The position numbers and the translations under genes were made by a program. Below, in pieces: positions 9,485 through 21,340 of a stretch of DNA of 60,000 nucleotides (positions within the stretch are counted from its first letter, which is position 1; each line of letters begins with the position of its first letter). Origin of the DNA: Adiantum capillus-veneris (taxonomy: Eukaryota; Streptophyta; Polypodiopsida; Polypodiales; Pteridaceae); assembly GCA_014529385.2 (NCBI GenBank), contig CM043958.1:149926793-149986792 (forward strand). The letters are read 5' to 3'. The notes beneath the pieces were generated by a model. It saw only the letters and a list, made by a program, of their open reading frames with translations, was not told where the DNA came from and did no database searches.

Positions 9485-11370
9485 ATATGACACACCCACC
9501 TCGGACAATCTATGGGATGCTCTTGCTACCTTCTGCATGGCCAGTGGTGCTCTCATAAATTGGCACAAGTCCTTAGGTTTTCTTGTAGGAGTGGATGAGG
9601 ATCATCAGTGGGGTGGGCAGCATGATAATTTTACTTGGCTACCTAGAGGGCGTACTTGCGAATATTCGGGTTTCCATGTAGGCATTGATGTGTTAGTGGA
9701 GTAGCAGTTTGCGCCCGTGCTATAGTCTATCAGGAAGAAACTTTGCCATTGGTCATCCTTGCATTTATCTTTGGTTGGAGGAACCCTGTGGTGAATCAGG
9801 TTCTTCTTGTGATGGCCACATCCTACATGACTCTTCATTGTGGCATCATTGCGCGTTTGAGGTGCCTTGTACACAACTTTTTGTGGGATAGCTTGGATGG
9901 CTCAACTGACACTCGACCACGAGTCCGTTGGGACACAATCATTTTGCCTAGAGAGGAGGGAGGATTGAGGATTATTGATCCAGAGATGCAAAGCAAGGCA
10001 TTGCTTGCGAAGCTCATTGTACGCGGATTGTTTCCAAGGGCAGAGCCTTGGAGACGGTTTTTACACCATGCTTTGTTATATACCTCTCCTCATTTTGGAT
10101 CTCTAGATGGTGTCCGTGTTTGGTGCTCGACCATGAGATTCATCTTCACAAATGCACCCTTGGATTTGTCCCTTTTGTCACCATTTATGTGCTGCTTGCT
10201 GTGGATTTGGAAGGAATTACATTTTGCGTTGATCCGATACCTGCCTTCTTGTGTCAAGGAGGTAGTGAGGCATCCACTTGTATGGAATGCATATGTGACA
10301 GATGTAGAAGGCTGTCAGCTAGGCGAGAGGACTCACATTGATTGGGCTAGATGGAATGACGGGCCAACAGGGTGTACTTCGATCCTCTCTTAGGAGACCC
10401 GATTGTTGCTTAGCAGGGGACTCTTATCTTCAGCATCGCTGATATTCGCCATCATGGACGTCCCATCAGATTGGATTTCCAAGGTGAGGCTCTACCCGAT
10501 TAGCAGTTGAGTGCCCATTGGTAGCCTGTTAAGAGTAGTAGGCTCTTTCTAGAGAAGATCTTGTACCACTTTAGAGACTATGGATCTTGGAGAGTGGCAT
10601 TGGTCTTCGTTGAGCGCTGATGGAGCACCTTTATCCTTTAATGAGTGCATAGTCTTCCTTGGGAGCAGGCTTCTTTTGCGGACCTGTCATCCACCTCACC
10701 GTTCACGCTAGCCAGAGCCTACTCAGAGGTGTGGCAGGATCAGCGCATCCCCCCAGATTTCCAGCGACAGTTTTGGTCATGCATTTGGACCCTCTGGATC
10801 AGCCGCAGGATATGTTTATTCCTGTGGATGATAGCACATGCTGCATTGCCTATAGGCACTTGGTCGGCAGTCACTGGTCGTGATTCGACTTGTCAGAGAT
10901 GTACATTGGAGCGTGAGTCCTTGAGGCATTGTTTGTGGATTTGTCCATTTGCGCAGCCAATGTGGATGGCAGTTTGTTGTTTGTTGATTAGAGTGGGCAT
11001 CCATGATGGGTTTGTGATGTGAGGGGCAGTTGAATGGCTTTTGCAATTTCCGGGTCACACATCTTTTTTCAAGGCTTGCCGATAGATCCGGTCTTCTTGC
11101 TTACTCCCTTAGGATATAGACCAGGCACTCTACCAATGATCTCAGATGCAGGTCACGAGCTGGATTTTTGGCAGCGAGACATTTTTCAGTGATATGCAAC
11201 ATCATGCTTTGGACCTGGTGGAAGGCTCGATGTGCTCACATTGAGGCTCCCAATCCTCCTCTATGTCCATTTTGGTAGCCATATGGAGAGAGCTGCTGCA
11301 TACTCTTCGCAGTCAGTGGGATTCTTCAGCCGGCTCCTCCAAGGTCACGGAGCAGCGTTGATGTGTCTTG
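9485..11370 (+). pseudogene. LINE (non-LTR) reverse transcriptase, C-terminal half
   Basis: The plus strand carries the late part of a plant LINE ORF2. First comes the end of the RT domain (LATFCMASGALINWHKS, about 9505-9580), then the region after the RT palm (LVHNFLWDSLDG; VRWDTIILPREEGGLRIIDP, about 9865-9985). It ends with a zinc-binding zf-RVT domain (FWSCIWTLWISRRICLFLWM; ALPIGTWSAVTGRDSTCQRC, about 10765-10900), followed by a TWWKARCAHIEAP remnant near 11220. Several frameshifts and stops break it. Endonuclease and the N-terminal RT motifs, including the catalytic FADD-type box, are missing. No poly-A tail or target duplication could be placed. Confidence 0.7.
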
Positions 11371-12264
11371 CTTTAGACATGGGCGAGATCATCTTTTACA
11401 TTCATCGTACATACCACCTTGATGTTTACATAGCATATACATTGTTAGCCCACTTCTGTATTTTCTTTGGGTGATAGGCCATTGCGCATCTCCAGAGGTC
11501 TCTTATGTATGCCCAAAAACCGGAATAAGTTGCCGGAAATGAAATGGAAGCATAGTTAAAGAAACTCGTTTCTTTAATCACCAAAACTTACAAAACGTTA
11601 AAATGTTTCAAAACTTCTCTTGAACGTTTCAAAGCCGCATGCTTTTTACTAGTGTCCAAGTCCACATCATCTTGTCCATATGTTACTTTGATTAAAGCTT
11701 CCAACTTCAAAATGACTTTTTGAATCTCACAGTCTTTTTATGTTGATTTGCATGTACATGTGCTGTGAGTGTAAGCTCTAAGCATACATATTTAGGGCTT
11801 GAGACTCAAGATTTTGACGAGACTATTATTGTGGCGTTTCATAAAATAGTCAAAGGCTCTTGAAATTTTCGAAACTCGTTTCTTACGAAACATTTCGAAA
11901 CTTTATGGCTACTATCTATGGAAGTACAAAAGATGAGCGTATCATAGCTAATCGGCTAAGGTGAAGCAAGGGGAGAGAGGTCAAGAAGTGGTACCCGTGA
12001 AGTGGAAGAACCTAATCAAAGGAGAAAGATTGTTGAGGTCAAGAAGAAATCGACAACACTTCAAATGCAAAGGAATTGACATTTTCGTATGGTAATGTGC
12101 AAATGATGAGGCTAGAGGGGGCAATGTTGGTAGCCGATATCTTGGCTGAGGCATGCAAGGATAGAAGCTGACCCTGACCCAGGTGAGCAATCAACATTTG
12201 CATCTATGAGGAATGCGCCATATCTAATAACAAATGGATGTTGGATATTGTATGTCTCTGTCTT
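11371..12264. other. Unassigned stretch
   Basis: No recognisable coding sequence. It is AT-rich, with repeated GAAACTCGTTTCTT-like words (about 11563 and 11872) and GAAACATTTCGAAAC near 11888, suggesting a decayed MITE-like element without clear ends. Confidence 0.3.
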
Positions 12265-13480
12265 TCACAATAGGTATTGTAACATCAGGTTGATTTTGCT
12301 GAGTACCTCCACCTCTAGAGCAACTGCTAAAGTGGTTTCACCCACAATTGTGGCAATCTCAATTGCGAAGATGTTGAGAAATTTGTTGCAAAGCAGGTAG
12401 AAAATTCTCCCAAGTGGTAGCTTGAGCAAAAGTAACAAGGGATTGGTAAAGAGAATCATACTACCAGGGTAGATTGGCCAAAATTCTAGTAGCCATAACC
12501 TGAGAAGTGATACCTTGCCACATTCGGCAAGCTCTTCATCTCGAAACTGCTGCATGCAACAAATAAAAGCCTATGCTCAAATGGAAGAGAAGTGTGAGAA
12601 GTAGAGGTTCGGCAGAGTCTTCTCCAAAGCAAAGACCCGACCAGGAGTATGCGCCTCGTAAAGGCTATGAAGATATTCCCAAACCTCATGTGCTTATCGA
12701 AATTATGTAAAAAGTGAAATCACACAATCTGCACAATTGATGCAATGTGGTTTGTCTCTTTCCAAGTATCATAATCACCACACGAAACGGAAACGGCAAA
12801 AGTAGAAACGGAAAAACCGGTCTTTCAGAGTTTCGTCCCAGGCAAAAACGGTCACAAAACGGCATTTCTTTTAAGAATTTATGAACACTGTATTACAAGA
12901 AGTAGCCTAGGAGGGGCTATAGGTGTATTCCTCATTGAAACACAACTAGACATATTATAGAGAAGTTCCAAACTTAATGCTTCAAAGAAAGTAACGGTAA
13001 ACTGTAAACCTACAGTATACAAGCCTACAAGTTAGAACTTAATAGACTAGTTTCAAATCAAAAACTAGATCTTCATACTACATAGTGTCAAACCAAGGTA
13101 CAACATACAAGATACCTCATACATGTCACAAGTCAAATGTAGGACTGCCCATATGCTTGTGTGTGTGCGGACAATTGTTGTTTGCCCCTAAAGCTTTGCC
13201 GAGAAAACTGCTCGCAAAAACAACAATCTAGAAAAATCGCACTCTTCCCCCAACTTGATCCCCCCAAAAAAAAGAGAGATGAGAAACCGAGTTTCTTTAG
13301 GTCCGAAATGGTGAGGAAATGGCGTTTCCGTTTTGGCCCCCCGAAACACCATTTCGTGTGACTATTATGCCAAGTGTCAACCACAGCTTGTGTGTAACAA
13401 TCGATGAAAGTACCAAATTCCGTAGGTAATCTGCTAGTAGAAGAGGTAGGAGTGGCTTGTCCCAAAACAGTAGTCGAGGA
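12265..13480 (-). pseudogene. Copia gag relic, split by a MITE
   Basis: Minus strand: from about 13480, TPTSSTSRLPTEFGTF leads to AVVDTW, the MITE intervenes, and the reading resumes at DTWKETNHIASIVQIV near 12765. Further down are EELAECGKV and, in another frame, SLVTFAQATTWENFLPALQQ near 12400. The pattern resembles a plant Copia Gag of the UBN2 type, but several frame breaks make this a weak, decayed match. No zinc knuckle, protease or pol was found. Confidence 0.4.
12771..13369. mobile_element. MULE-type MITE with 9-bp target duplication
   Basis: The left end (ATAATCACCACACGAAAC) and the reverse complement of the right end (CATAATAGTCACACGAAAT) form imperfect terminal inverted repeats. 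The flanks CCAAGTATC (12762-12770) and CCAAGTGTC (13370-13378) match at 8 of 9 positions, the duplication size typical of Mutator-like elements. The ends are rich in AAACGG words. No transposase is encoded, so the element is non-autonomous, about 600 bp. Removing it rejoins the DTW codons of the surrounding gag relic, which supports the boundaries. Confidence 0.6.
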
Positions 13481-14250
13481 AGCGAGAGTAGAAGATGCTC
13501 CATATATCTAAACCGTAGGACAAATAGTAGAAGGCTCTTGCCTTGGCAAACGCGCATAAACCGCCAGAACTGTACATGGTCATCTGAGAAGCCCAAGTAG
13601 TGGGGCATTATTATATGTGCAAAGGGGAGAGAGAGATGCGCGAGAGAAAATCGTCGCGCTACATAGAGCAAGGGAGAAGGCAAGCTTTCCATTAAAGCTG
13701 TAATCAACTGCACCCACTACTCACACACACAGTAGCAGTCACACTGAAGCAAAAATCAGCCCCCTCTCTTGAAATGGGCGCCTCCTCTTCTTGCAGACCT
13801 GGCAAGTACATGTGGAGCCGCCATGTGTCCAGTTTGCCTCTTTTGAGTTAATTCCCTAGTACCCACCAACTTATAAGTGTCGCGAGGGGCCTAAATGACT
13901 TTGAACTGAGCCTAGACACCCTTTTACTGCTCGAATTCCAGTGCCAATTAGCTCGACCAACTTGTGGTGACCTGCCCTTCCCGACTGCGGGTGAAACTTT
14001 CGGCCATCGGCCGTTTCACACTGGCCACGCAATGTCCGGTCATTTGCAACTTCAAAAAGAGGGTTCCAAAAATTAAACAAAAATCATCGAAAAGAAACCA
14101 ACAACTCAAGTTAGCAATTGCCACGTCCTCGTGACACAGGTATACACCATGCATTTTCACCATTTTATATTTTTTCTCAGATTGGAGATTTTTAGTGTTG
14201 GGTATTTGTAGAGGATTTGCCCAACCCAAGAGTGACACACTATGAGTGTG
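13481..14250. other. Unassigned stretch
   Basis: No credible gene or repeat boundary was recognised between the gag relic and the LTR element beginning at 14256. Confidence 0.3.
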
Positions 14251-14255
14251 GTCAA

Positions 14256-14985
14256 TGTCACGAGACAGGCACCACGTGCCAACGGAAAAGAACAGACTGA
14301 ACAACTTTAAGTACTTCAAATAACAATTGAACTGAAAGAGATGCACGACAGAGACGGGGAGTGGCGGAGTTCCACCCCAAGAGAGCACTGGCCCCAAACC
14401 TTGGCGCCCCTTTCAGTATTTCTTTATATTACTTGAACTCTGTACAACGCCGATACTCCATCCTTTGCACCTCACGCGTAGCATGCAAAAGAATGAGAAC
14501 TTGGCTCATTTAAAGGCCCTTGGCCATGAAAAGCAATTACATGAAAAGCTTTTAAACTCAAAAGCATCTGGCCCAAAAGCACATGCTGAAAATCAGCCAG
14601 CGCAATTTTAGGAAATCGGTACACCTGCCACATCAACATGGGATGCAAAACGCGAAAATCCGTACAATATGCCACGTTAGCAGAGTGAGTGCAAATTGCG
14701 GAATTTCGTACTGTCTGTACAACTACCATTTCTTCAGCTTTTACACTATCTGTGAATGTGTGTAGATCCAACTTTATTTATTCTTTGTGTCACTTGGGCC
14801 CCAACGGACAGGGTCCCATTAGGTGGCGGGAACTTTTCTTTAAAAATAGGCCACTCGGCAAGACTTTGCAAGTTGGTAAAACTTCTTCTGCTGCTTCCGC
14901 TTCTTCACTAGGTTTTAGGCCCCTCGATTGGGACTAAAGGTTGGCTCCGTTCTTCAGTGACTTGACACCTCAGCAGTTTGTGATA
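14256..14985 (-). repeat. 3' LTR of the non-autonomous element
   Basis: Begins TGTCACGAGACAGGCACCAC and ends CAGCAGTTTGTGATA on the plus strand; the terminal CA has mutated to TA. The purine tract lies directly inside it. Confidence 0.85.
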
Positions 14986-15330
14986 TCCCCCTTCTTGAAA
15001 GAAAGTAATCGTCCGCGATTACAACATATCTACAAAACAACTCAAGTTAGCTCAAAAAGTTTCGAGGGTCATTCCGAGGAACAATCTATTTTCTCATTCC
15101 AAAACAGAGCTCTTGATTTCCTGGGCTGTTGGCTTCCCAAAAGAATCTCATCCAATGAGGAGTCTCATTCCAGATCGGAACTCTTGATATCCTGGGTCGT
15201 TAACTTCCTAGAAGTATCTCATCCAATAAGGAATATTCATTGGTTGGCACATCACAATGCAACACATATGCTTACATATGCATGTTACAAAACATAGAAA
15301 CATAAAGTTGTCGATGAACATTGCCCCCAC

Positions 15331-15615
15331 AAATAACAATCCAGATCCGGGTCATGAGCTGTTCAACGACTCCCTCATCACTCTTCCCGCAAATAACCTA
15401 AAAAGGTCCAGGCCATGAGATATAGAGGCCTTTTACAACCAAACGCCCTCCAGACCGCAACCTGCGTCGTTTAGAGGTGTTGAGAGTAACCACTGCTCAA
15501 ACTTCTTAATACTCCCCTCGTAAATAACCACAAGGGTCCGGGCCATGAGTAAAACAACACTTTTCAAACATTCAATACCCCCCCCCACAAATAACCACAA
15601 GGGTCCAAGCCATGA
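15331..15615. repeat. Four copies of a 28-base motif inside the non-autonomous element
   Basis: A motif close to AAATAACCACAAGGGTCC followed by GGGCCATGAG occurs at 15331-15358, 15391-15419, 15522-15549 and 15589-15615. Spacing is irregular and intervening sequence differs. A second local duplication precedes it (CTTGAT-TCCTGGG ... ATCTCATCCAAT at about 15110-15170 and 15183-15230). Confidence 0.75.
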
Positions 15616-16444
15616 GTATGAACAAGCATTCTTAAACATCATATCTCAGTGCTCCACCCGAGAGTAAAATCACCAATCATTAAAACCAGTATTAAAACCA
15701 GAGTCAAACAATTCATATGGGCACCACGACAGGTTGAAAACAGACACCATCCATTTCAAACAAATTCCAAACAGGATCACCAAACAAGTTCCAAACATAA
15801 CTCAAACTTAAAAAGCAATCTCGACATCAATCAAGCTCGAAAAGTCGACTGACTTTCCATCTTGAAACCTACACCAAAAATTAGGGTTAGGTTCCTTCCA
15901 TAAGGTCGTAGCTGACCACAGCATGGTCCATTAGCTCTTGGACAGACAGTGTTCCTTTGGCGGCGATGGTAGTCCCAAGACATGACAATCACACCGGACC
16001 TCCAAGGTTATCAACAAGAGACACTTGCTGAGATATATCTAAAGACAGCAAGTTGTAATGTGCTAGGATTTCCGCGGCAAGCATTTCAAGATAACCCACT
16101 CTGCACTTTGAAGGAAATTGTCACAAGACATATAACTTCAGGCAAAATTTTCTTGAAAGCTTGCCAAGTCCTTGGTGTGTGCGTCTTGGTAGCTATCGAC
16201 ATCCACCACTGCATGGCACTGCCTCTGAGAAAACCGGCAGCTCGAGGCAAAAAAAGTCTCTACAAGTGATCTTCATGGATTATGCCCTGTAAGACAGAGC
16301 GATGAAGATGGGAGCGTGCCCAATGCGCGATGAAGTAAGGGTGGGAGGAGGGGCTAATAAAGTTTCATGTAAAGCTTGGAAGCGCCATCTTGCTCTGTTT
16401 GCTCTTTGGTATGACCAGTATGCTTTCAGAAAAGCACACCTGAA

Positions 16445-16456
16445 GCTCTGATACCA
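16445..16456 (-). other. Primer-binding site of the non-autonomous element
   Basis: Minus strand reads TGGTATCAGAGC, an exact match to the plant initiator Met-tRNA 3' complement, one base inside the LTR terminus at 16458. Confidence 0.85.
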
Positions 16457-16457
16457 C

Positions 16458-17145
16458 TGTCACGAGACGCGCACCACGTGCCAACGGAAAAGAATGTACT
16501 GAACAACTTTAAGCACTTCAAATAACAACCGAATTGAAAGAGATGTTGATGCACGACACGAGACGGGGAGTGTCGGAGTTCCACCCCAAGAGAGCACTTG
16601 CCCAAAACCTTGGCACCCCTTTCGTATTTTTTGAACTCTGTACAACATCGGTACTCCGTCCTCCACACCTCAAGTGGAGCATGCCAAAGAAGAGCCCTTG
16701 GCCATGAAAAGCTTTCAAAATCAAAAGCATCGGGCCCAAAACCACATGCTGAAAATCAGCCATTGCAATTTTAGGAAATCTGTCCACTTGCCACGGCATG
16801 CAACACAAAACACGAAATCCGTACAGTATACCACGTCAGCAAAGCTAGCGCAAATTGCGGAATTCCGTACTGTTTGTAGAGCTGCCACGTCATCAGCTTT
16901 TACGCTATTTGTGAATGTGTGTAGATCCAAATTTATTTATTCTTGGTGTCACTTGGGCCCCATCGGAAGGGGTCCCATAACTTGGTGCGAACTTTTCTTT
17001 AAAAAAAGGCCACTCGGAAAAACTTTGCAAGCTGGTAAAACTTCTTTTGCTGCTTCTGCTTCTTCACTTAGGGTTTAGGCCCCTCGGCCGGGACTAAAGG
17101 TTGGCTCCGTCCTTCAGTGACTTGACACGTCAGCAGTTTGTGACA
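16458..17145 (-). repeat. 5' LTR of the non-autonomous element
   Basis: Begins TGTCACGAGACGCGCACCAC and ends CAGCAGTTTGTGACA on the plus strand, with the short inverted terminus TGTCAC/GTGACA. It is 688 bp against 730 bp for its partner, with many differences, so the insertion is fairly old. Confidence 0.85.
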
Positions 17146-17150
17146 GCCAA

Positions 17151-17210
17151 GCTTCCATTCACTAAGCATCTTGTATCATTTTCCTATAGAGTTTTTGAGT
17201 TCTTGGCTTC

Positions 17211-17253
<43 letters not shown>

Positions 17254-18474
17254 GTGCCTTGTCTTCTTCTCCTTTGTTGCTTGTGAGTATTGTGCCTTCA
17301 TCGCTCTCTACCATTGTTGTGCATTAAAGCAATTTCATTTTCTTTCGCTTGGGATAGCGTGTTTTATTAATTTATAAACGGCTATGGTTGCGTTATTACG
17401 CTTTTGCTTTGTCAGCTGTAGCGATCACTCCTACTAGGCGGCACTTCCTATCTGCTTTTCCACCCGAGCTTTGGTGCTTGGAGCCTCTACATACCTTGCC
17501 GACACGTCCAACCTCGGAATCCGTTCGTGCTCCATTCTTAACCTCCTCTCAGTGACCTTGCTTTCGTCATTGACATCTGTTAAAGTTTGTAGAAGACTTG
17601 CCAAGTACCTCTTTTCTCTGTTCATCACCTTTTGATTCGGGATTGCTCTACAATCGGTTTCGTACCTGTGCTACCAACCCCCAATACTTGTGTTTTGGTG
17701 TGGGAACCAGATACCTTTGCACTATAACCGACTTCTCAAGTTCCTTGACTGAATTTGGTCACTTACCCCATCCTTGCATTGGCTTTGGTGCGTCATTGGG
17801 TACGGCTTTTAGATCCCCTTCTACCTGAGCTTCTACTTCACGATTTTTCCGTTTTACTTTTTTTCCTTGCAGATACGTCAAGCAACAATGGGGTGCCAAT
17901 CTTTATCCATCGGAAAAGTTGCTTTACTTTTTCAAAGATGAAGATCATGGTGATTCTTATGGCAAACAACCTTTGGAATTGGAATACGAATAACATCCAC
18001 ACAGGAACTGGATTAGCTAATGGTTAATCCCCTTCAAGTACGCACAATTCCATCGCGAAGGAATGCGAAATGGAGAGTTTTCTCGCGTGAAAACTTGTCC
18101 GATTTGAAAGGGAACTGTCCCATTGCGTGCGGGAGCACCTGAGACACGCAAATGCGTGCTCACTCCGCTCGAAACGGTCCAAAACAGAGAATTAAAGCCT
18201 GCTGTGTTCTTCTGCAGGTTTAGGGTTTTGCACCTAAACTGCAGGGAATCGCCAGGGGAGCCTCGGAAAGGCCTTTGGATGTGTGTACAAGGCAATAGGC
18301 ACCTAAAAGTGGCAAAACACAAAATTACAGCATGCTGAAATTGACCTGCAGCTCACTGGAAAGCTTCCATACCGCAAGGGAAAGTGTCCTTGACATGTAC
18401 TTTTGACCTACAGGGATATTTGCGCCGTTATGTTGGCGAAATTGGATCAAAAACCTGCCTCTACCAAGGGCCTT
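17151..18474. other. Unassigned stretch with a CT microsatellite
   Basis: Contains (CT)n at 17213-17251. The rest shows no convincing gene; short open stretches lack recognisable domains. Confidence 0.4.
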
Positions 18475-18547
18475 AGTGCACGTGTGCAATGTGGGGAGCA
18501 GGAGTGATAGCATCCGAAGGTGAATATAAAGCTTTAACATCACATGC
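18475..18547. repeat. Repeat R, left half, interrupted by Copia-A
   Basis: Matches 25925-26000 (GGAGCAGGAGTGATAGCATC and GGTGAATATAAAGCT shared). The plus strand can be read as GVIASEGEYKAL, faintly like a Copia RNase H segment. The other half lies at 24100-24236, past the inserted Copia-A. Confidence 0.7.
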
Positions 18548-18739
18548 TGAAGGAGTACGAGCGGAAGTGCGACGCAAGAGAGAGTGCGAGAAGAAGAGCA
18601 CGACGATATGGTGAACTCGCTCTACTGTAATGTGTAGAGCATAGTGAGTTCTTATTAGGTTTTTACAAAAGAATATGTGTACATACCTGGCGGCCCGTCC
18701 ACTTACCTGGGCGACCACATTGGGCTTTATACCCCAACA
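18548..18739 (-). repeat. Copia-A 3' LTR
   Basis: Plus strand begins TGAAGGAGTACGAGCGG and ends GGGCTTTATACCCCAACA. The purine tract (plus ACCTCCCACT) follows directly at 18740. Confidence 0.95.
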
Positions 18740-18838
18740 ACCTCCCACTAAAGTCCAATGTGGTACTTTAAGTGTGAGAGAAGCTACTATACAAGCTAAT
18801 ATACAAGAGATGTAGAGAAGTGATGTACTACCCTACAC

Positions 18839-21340
18839 CTAACTGCTTGCGAAAATGCGCAAAGCTCTCTGAGGGAAGTCCTTTTGTAAGTAGATCAGCA
18901 GGATTTCTGTGGTGTGAACTTTGACAAGATGAAGTTGCTTATCCTCGAGCATTTCCCTGATGAAATGATACTTCACATCCACATGCTTTGTCTTTGAGTG
19001 ATAAACTGGATTGCGAGCCAATTGTATAGCACTTTGACTATCACAATATAACACAGGCATCTCTTCTTTGATTCCCAAATCTGTTACTAGTCGATTAAGC
19101 CAAATTGATTCTTTGCATGCCTCTGATGCTGCAACATATTCAGCCTCTGTAGTAGATTGAGTAACACAATCTTGTAATCTAGAACGCCATGATACTGCTC
19201 CACCAGCCAATGTAAAGACATACCCTGACGTAGACCTTCGGTTGTCTAAGTCACCTGCATAATCTGAGTCTGTAAAACCCTTTACACTTAGCTCCTGACT
19301 CCCATAGCATATACGCATACTCTTTGTAGCTTTCAGGTATCTCAATATTCCTTTCACTGCCTCCCAATGTTTCTTGCCTAGGTTTGACATGTATCGACTT
19401 ACTACTCCCACTGTAAATGCAATGTCTGGGCGAGTAGCAATCATTGCATACATCAAACTACCCACTGCAGACGCATATGGAATCTTATCCATTTCAGCCT
19501 GTTCTTCCTCAGACACAGGACAATCTTGTTTGCTAAGTTTCACATATGGTGGCAATGGAACACTCAGTGCCTTTCCCTTCTCCATATTGAAACGTTGCAA
19601 AACCTTGTCAATATACTCTGTTTGAGATAACCAAATCAACTTCTTTGATCTGTCTCTCTCAATGCGCATACCAACTATATGACTTGCCTCACCCATGTCT
19701 TTCATGTCAAACGATTTTGCCATCTTTGACGTCAAAGCTGAAATTTCTTCCAAGTGCTTGCCAGCAATCAACATGTCATCCACATACAAAATAAGGATCA
19801 GCCAACTGCCATCCTTAGCCTTCTTTGTATATAGACAGTGATTGAACTCACTACGTTTGTAGCCTTGAGAAAGCATAAACTTGTGGAATTTATGGTACCA
19901 TGCCCTCGGTGATTGTTTTAAGCCATAAAGACTCTTTAACAACTGGCATACCCAATCTTCCTTGCCTTTCTCAACAAACCCTTCTGGCTGCTGCATGTAA
20001 ATTTCCACATCTAAATCACCATGCAAGAACGCTGTCTTGACATCCATTTGGTGCAACACCAAATCTAATATGGCAACCAATGCAAGAAAGCATCTCAATG
20101 TAGTCATCTTGACCACCGGAGAGAAGACTTCATCAAAGTCAATGCCTTGTTCTTGCTTAAAGCCCTTGGCAACAAGCCTTGCTTTGTACTTTGGCTGACT
20201 ATCATGAGCGGTGATCTTATACCTGTAAACCCATTTACAGGGTAGAGCCTTTTTGCCCCGTGGTAATTTAACTAGCTTCCATGTATGGATTTTATGCAGA
20301 GCTGTCATCTCTGACTGCATAGCCAATTGCCAATTCCCGGAGTCCTTCATTTGCACTGCTTCCTTGTAACATGAAGGCTCATTGCAATCAGTTAACATGA
20401 CATAGTTCATAGATGGAACAAACCTATCAGGAGGTCGCGTGATACGTCCAGATCTACGCACAATAGGTGGCTCAGGCTCAGCCACAACCTGTGGTTCCAC
20501 TCTATCCTGTCCTTGCTCCTCTTGAGCCTTGACATTTTGTCTTGCACGTGCAAGTCCATCTTCTTGGAAGACAACTCTTCTAATCTCCTCAACCCTCTCT
20601 GGTTTAGAATGATATTTGGATTCATTAAAGTGAACATCATTGCTGCGGACAACCTTTCTGGATTCGGGATCCCAAAGTCTGTACCCCATCTCACCAGAAT
20701 TACCATAGCCTAGAAAGATGCACTTTCTACTCTTTGGCTCAAGTTTGTTCCTAAATTCCTTTGGAACGTGAGTATATGCCTCACAGCCAAAGACTCTGAG
20801 ATGCTTGTATGAAGGCATTTTGCCTGACCATACCATCTCCGGCACTGAATCCTTCTGCAAAACCTTGCTAGGAGATCTATTTACAAGATGAACAGCTGTT
20901 GATACAGCTTCAGCCCAAAACCCATTTGGCAGCTGTGCATTAGACAACATACTTCTGACCTTCTCTTGTATGGTCCTATTCATCCTCTCAGCAACACCAT
21001 TTTGAGGAGGATTGTAAGGAGCAGTAAGTTCACGTTTTATACCTTTTGACTCACAAAAGTCCTGAAAGGCCTTTGAAACATACTCTCCACCATTGTCAGT
21101 GCGTAAGCATTTAAGCTTCTTGCCACTCTGATTCTCCACTAGTGTCACAAATGTTTTGAAAACACTAAACGCTTCATCCTTGTGCTTGAGAAAGTAAACC
21201 CATACTTTCCTCGAGTAATCATCTATAAATGTCATAAAGTAAGAAGCTCCCCCTAGAGATAGGTTAGGCATAGGTCCACACAAATCACTATGAACAAGTG
21301 CCAACTGTGTATCTCTTCTACTGCTTCTATGCTTATGTGG
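18839..21340 (-). pseudogene. Copia-A pol: integrase, reverse transcriptase, RNase H
   Basis: Continues the gag frame after a single TAG (21341-21343). The integrase core has catalytic regions at LVHSDLCGPM, RTDNGGEYVSKAF and NGVAERMNRTIQEK (D, D and E kept). The linker leads to RT with KYKARLVAKGFKQEQGIDFD, FLHGDLDVEIYMQQPEGF, LYGLKQSPRAWY and the catalytic LYVDDMLIAG. RNase H shows FTDSDYAGDLDNRRSTSGY, STTEAEYVA and KHVDVKYHFIREM. Near 18903-18907 one A appears missing from an A run, shifting the last 30 or so codons out of frame compared with the usual copia ending. All catalytic motifs look intact, so damage is limited to the TAG and this indel. Confidence 0.9.

Larger units (their letters stand above)
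14256..17145 (-). mobile_element. Complete non-autonomous LTR retrotransposon (2.9 kb)
   Basis: Two related LTRs (14256-14985 and 16458-17145) flank a 1.47-kb internal region. A primer-binding site sits beside the right LTR and a purine tract (minus AAGAAGGGGGA, about 14986-14996) beside the left one, so the element reads on the minus strand. The flanks GTCAA (14251-14255) and GCCAA (17146-17150) form a 5-bp target duplication with one mismatch. No gag, protease, RT or integrase is readable, so it must have moved using another element's proteins, as TRIM/LARD-type elements do. The solo LTR at 1854-2501 belongs to the same family. Confidence 0.85.

Noticed and set aside
18017-18322. Minus-strand 101-residue open frame next to Copia-A
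   Set aside because: No recognised domain, no conserved start context and no second copy; probably chance.
19374-19625. Plus-strand open frames opposite Copia-A pol and gag
   Set aside because: Shadows of the minus-strand polyprotein, without domains of their own.
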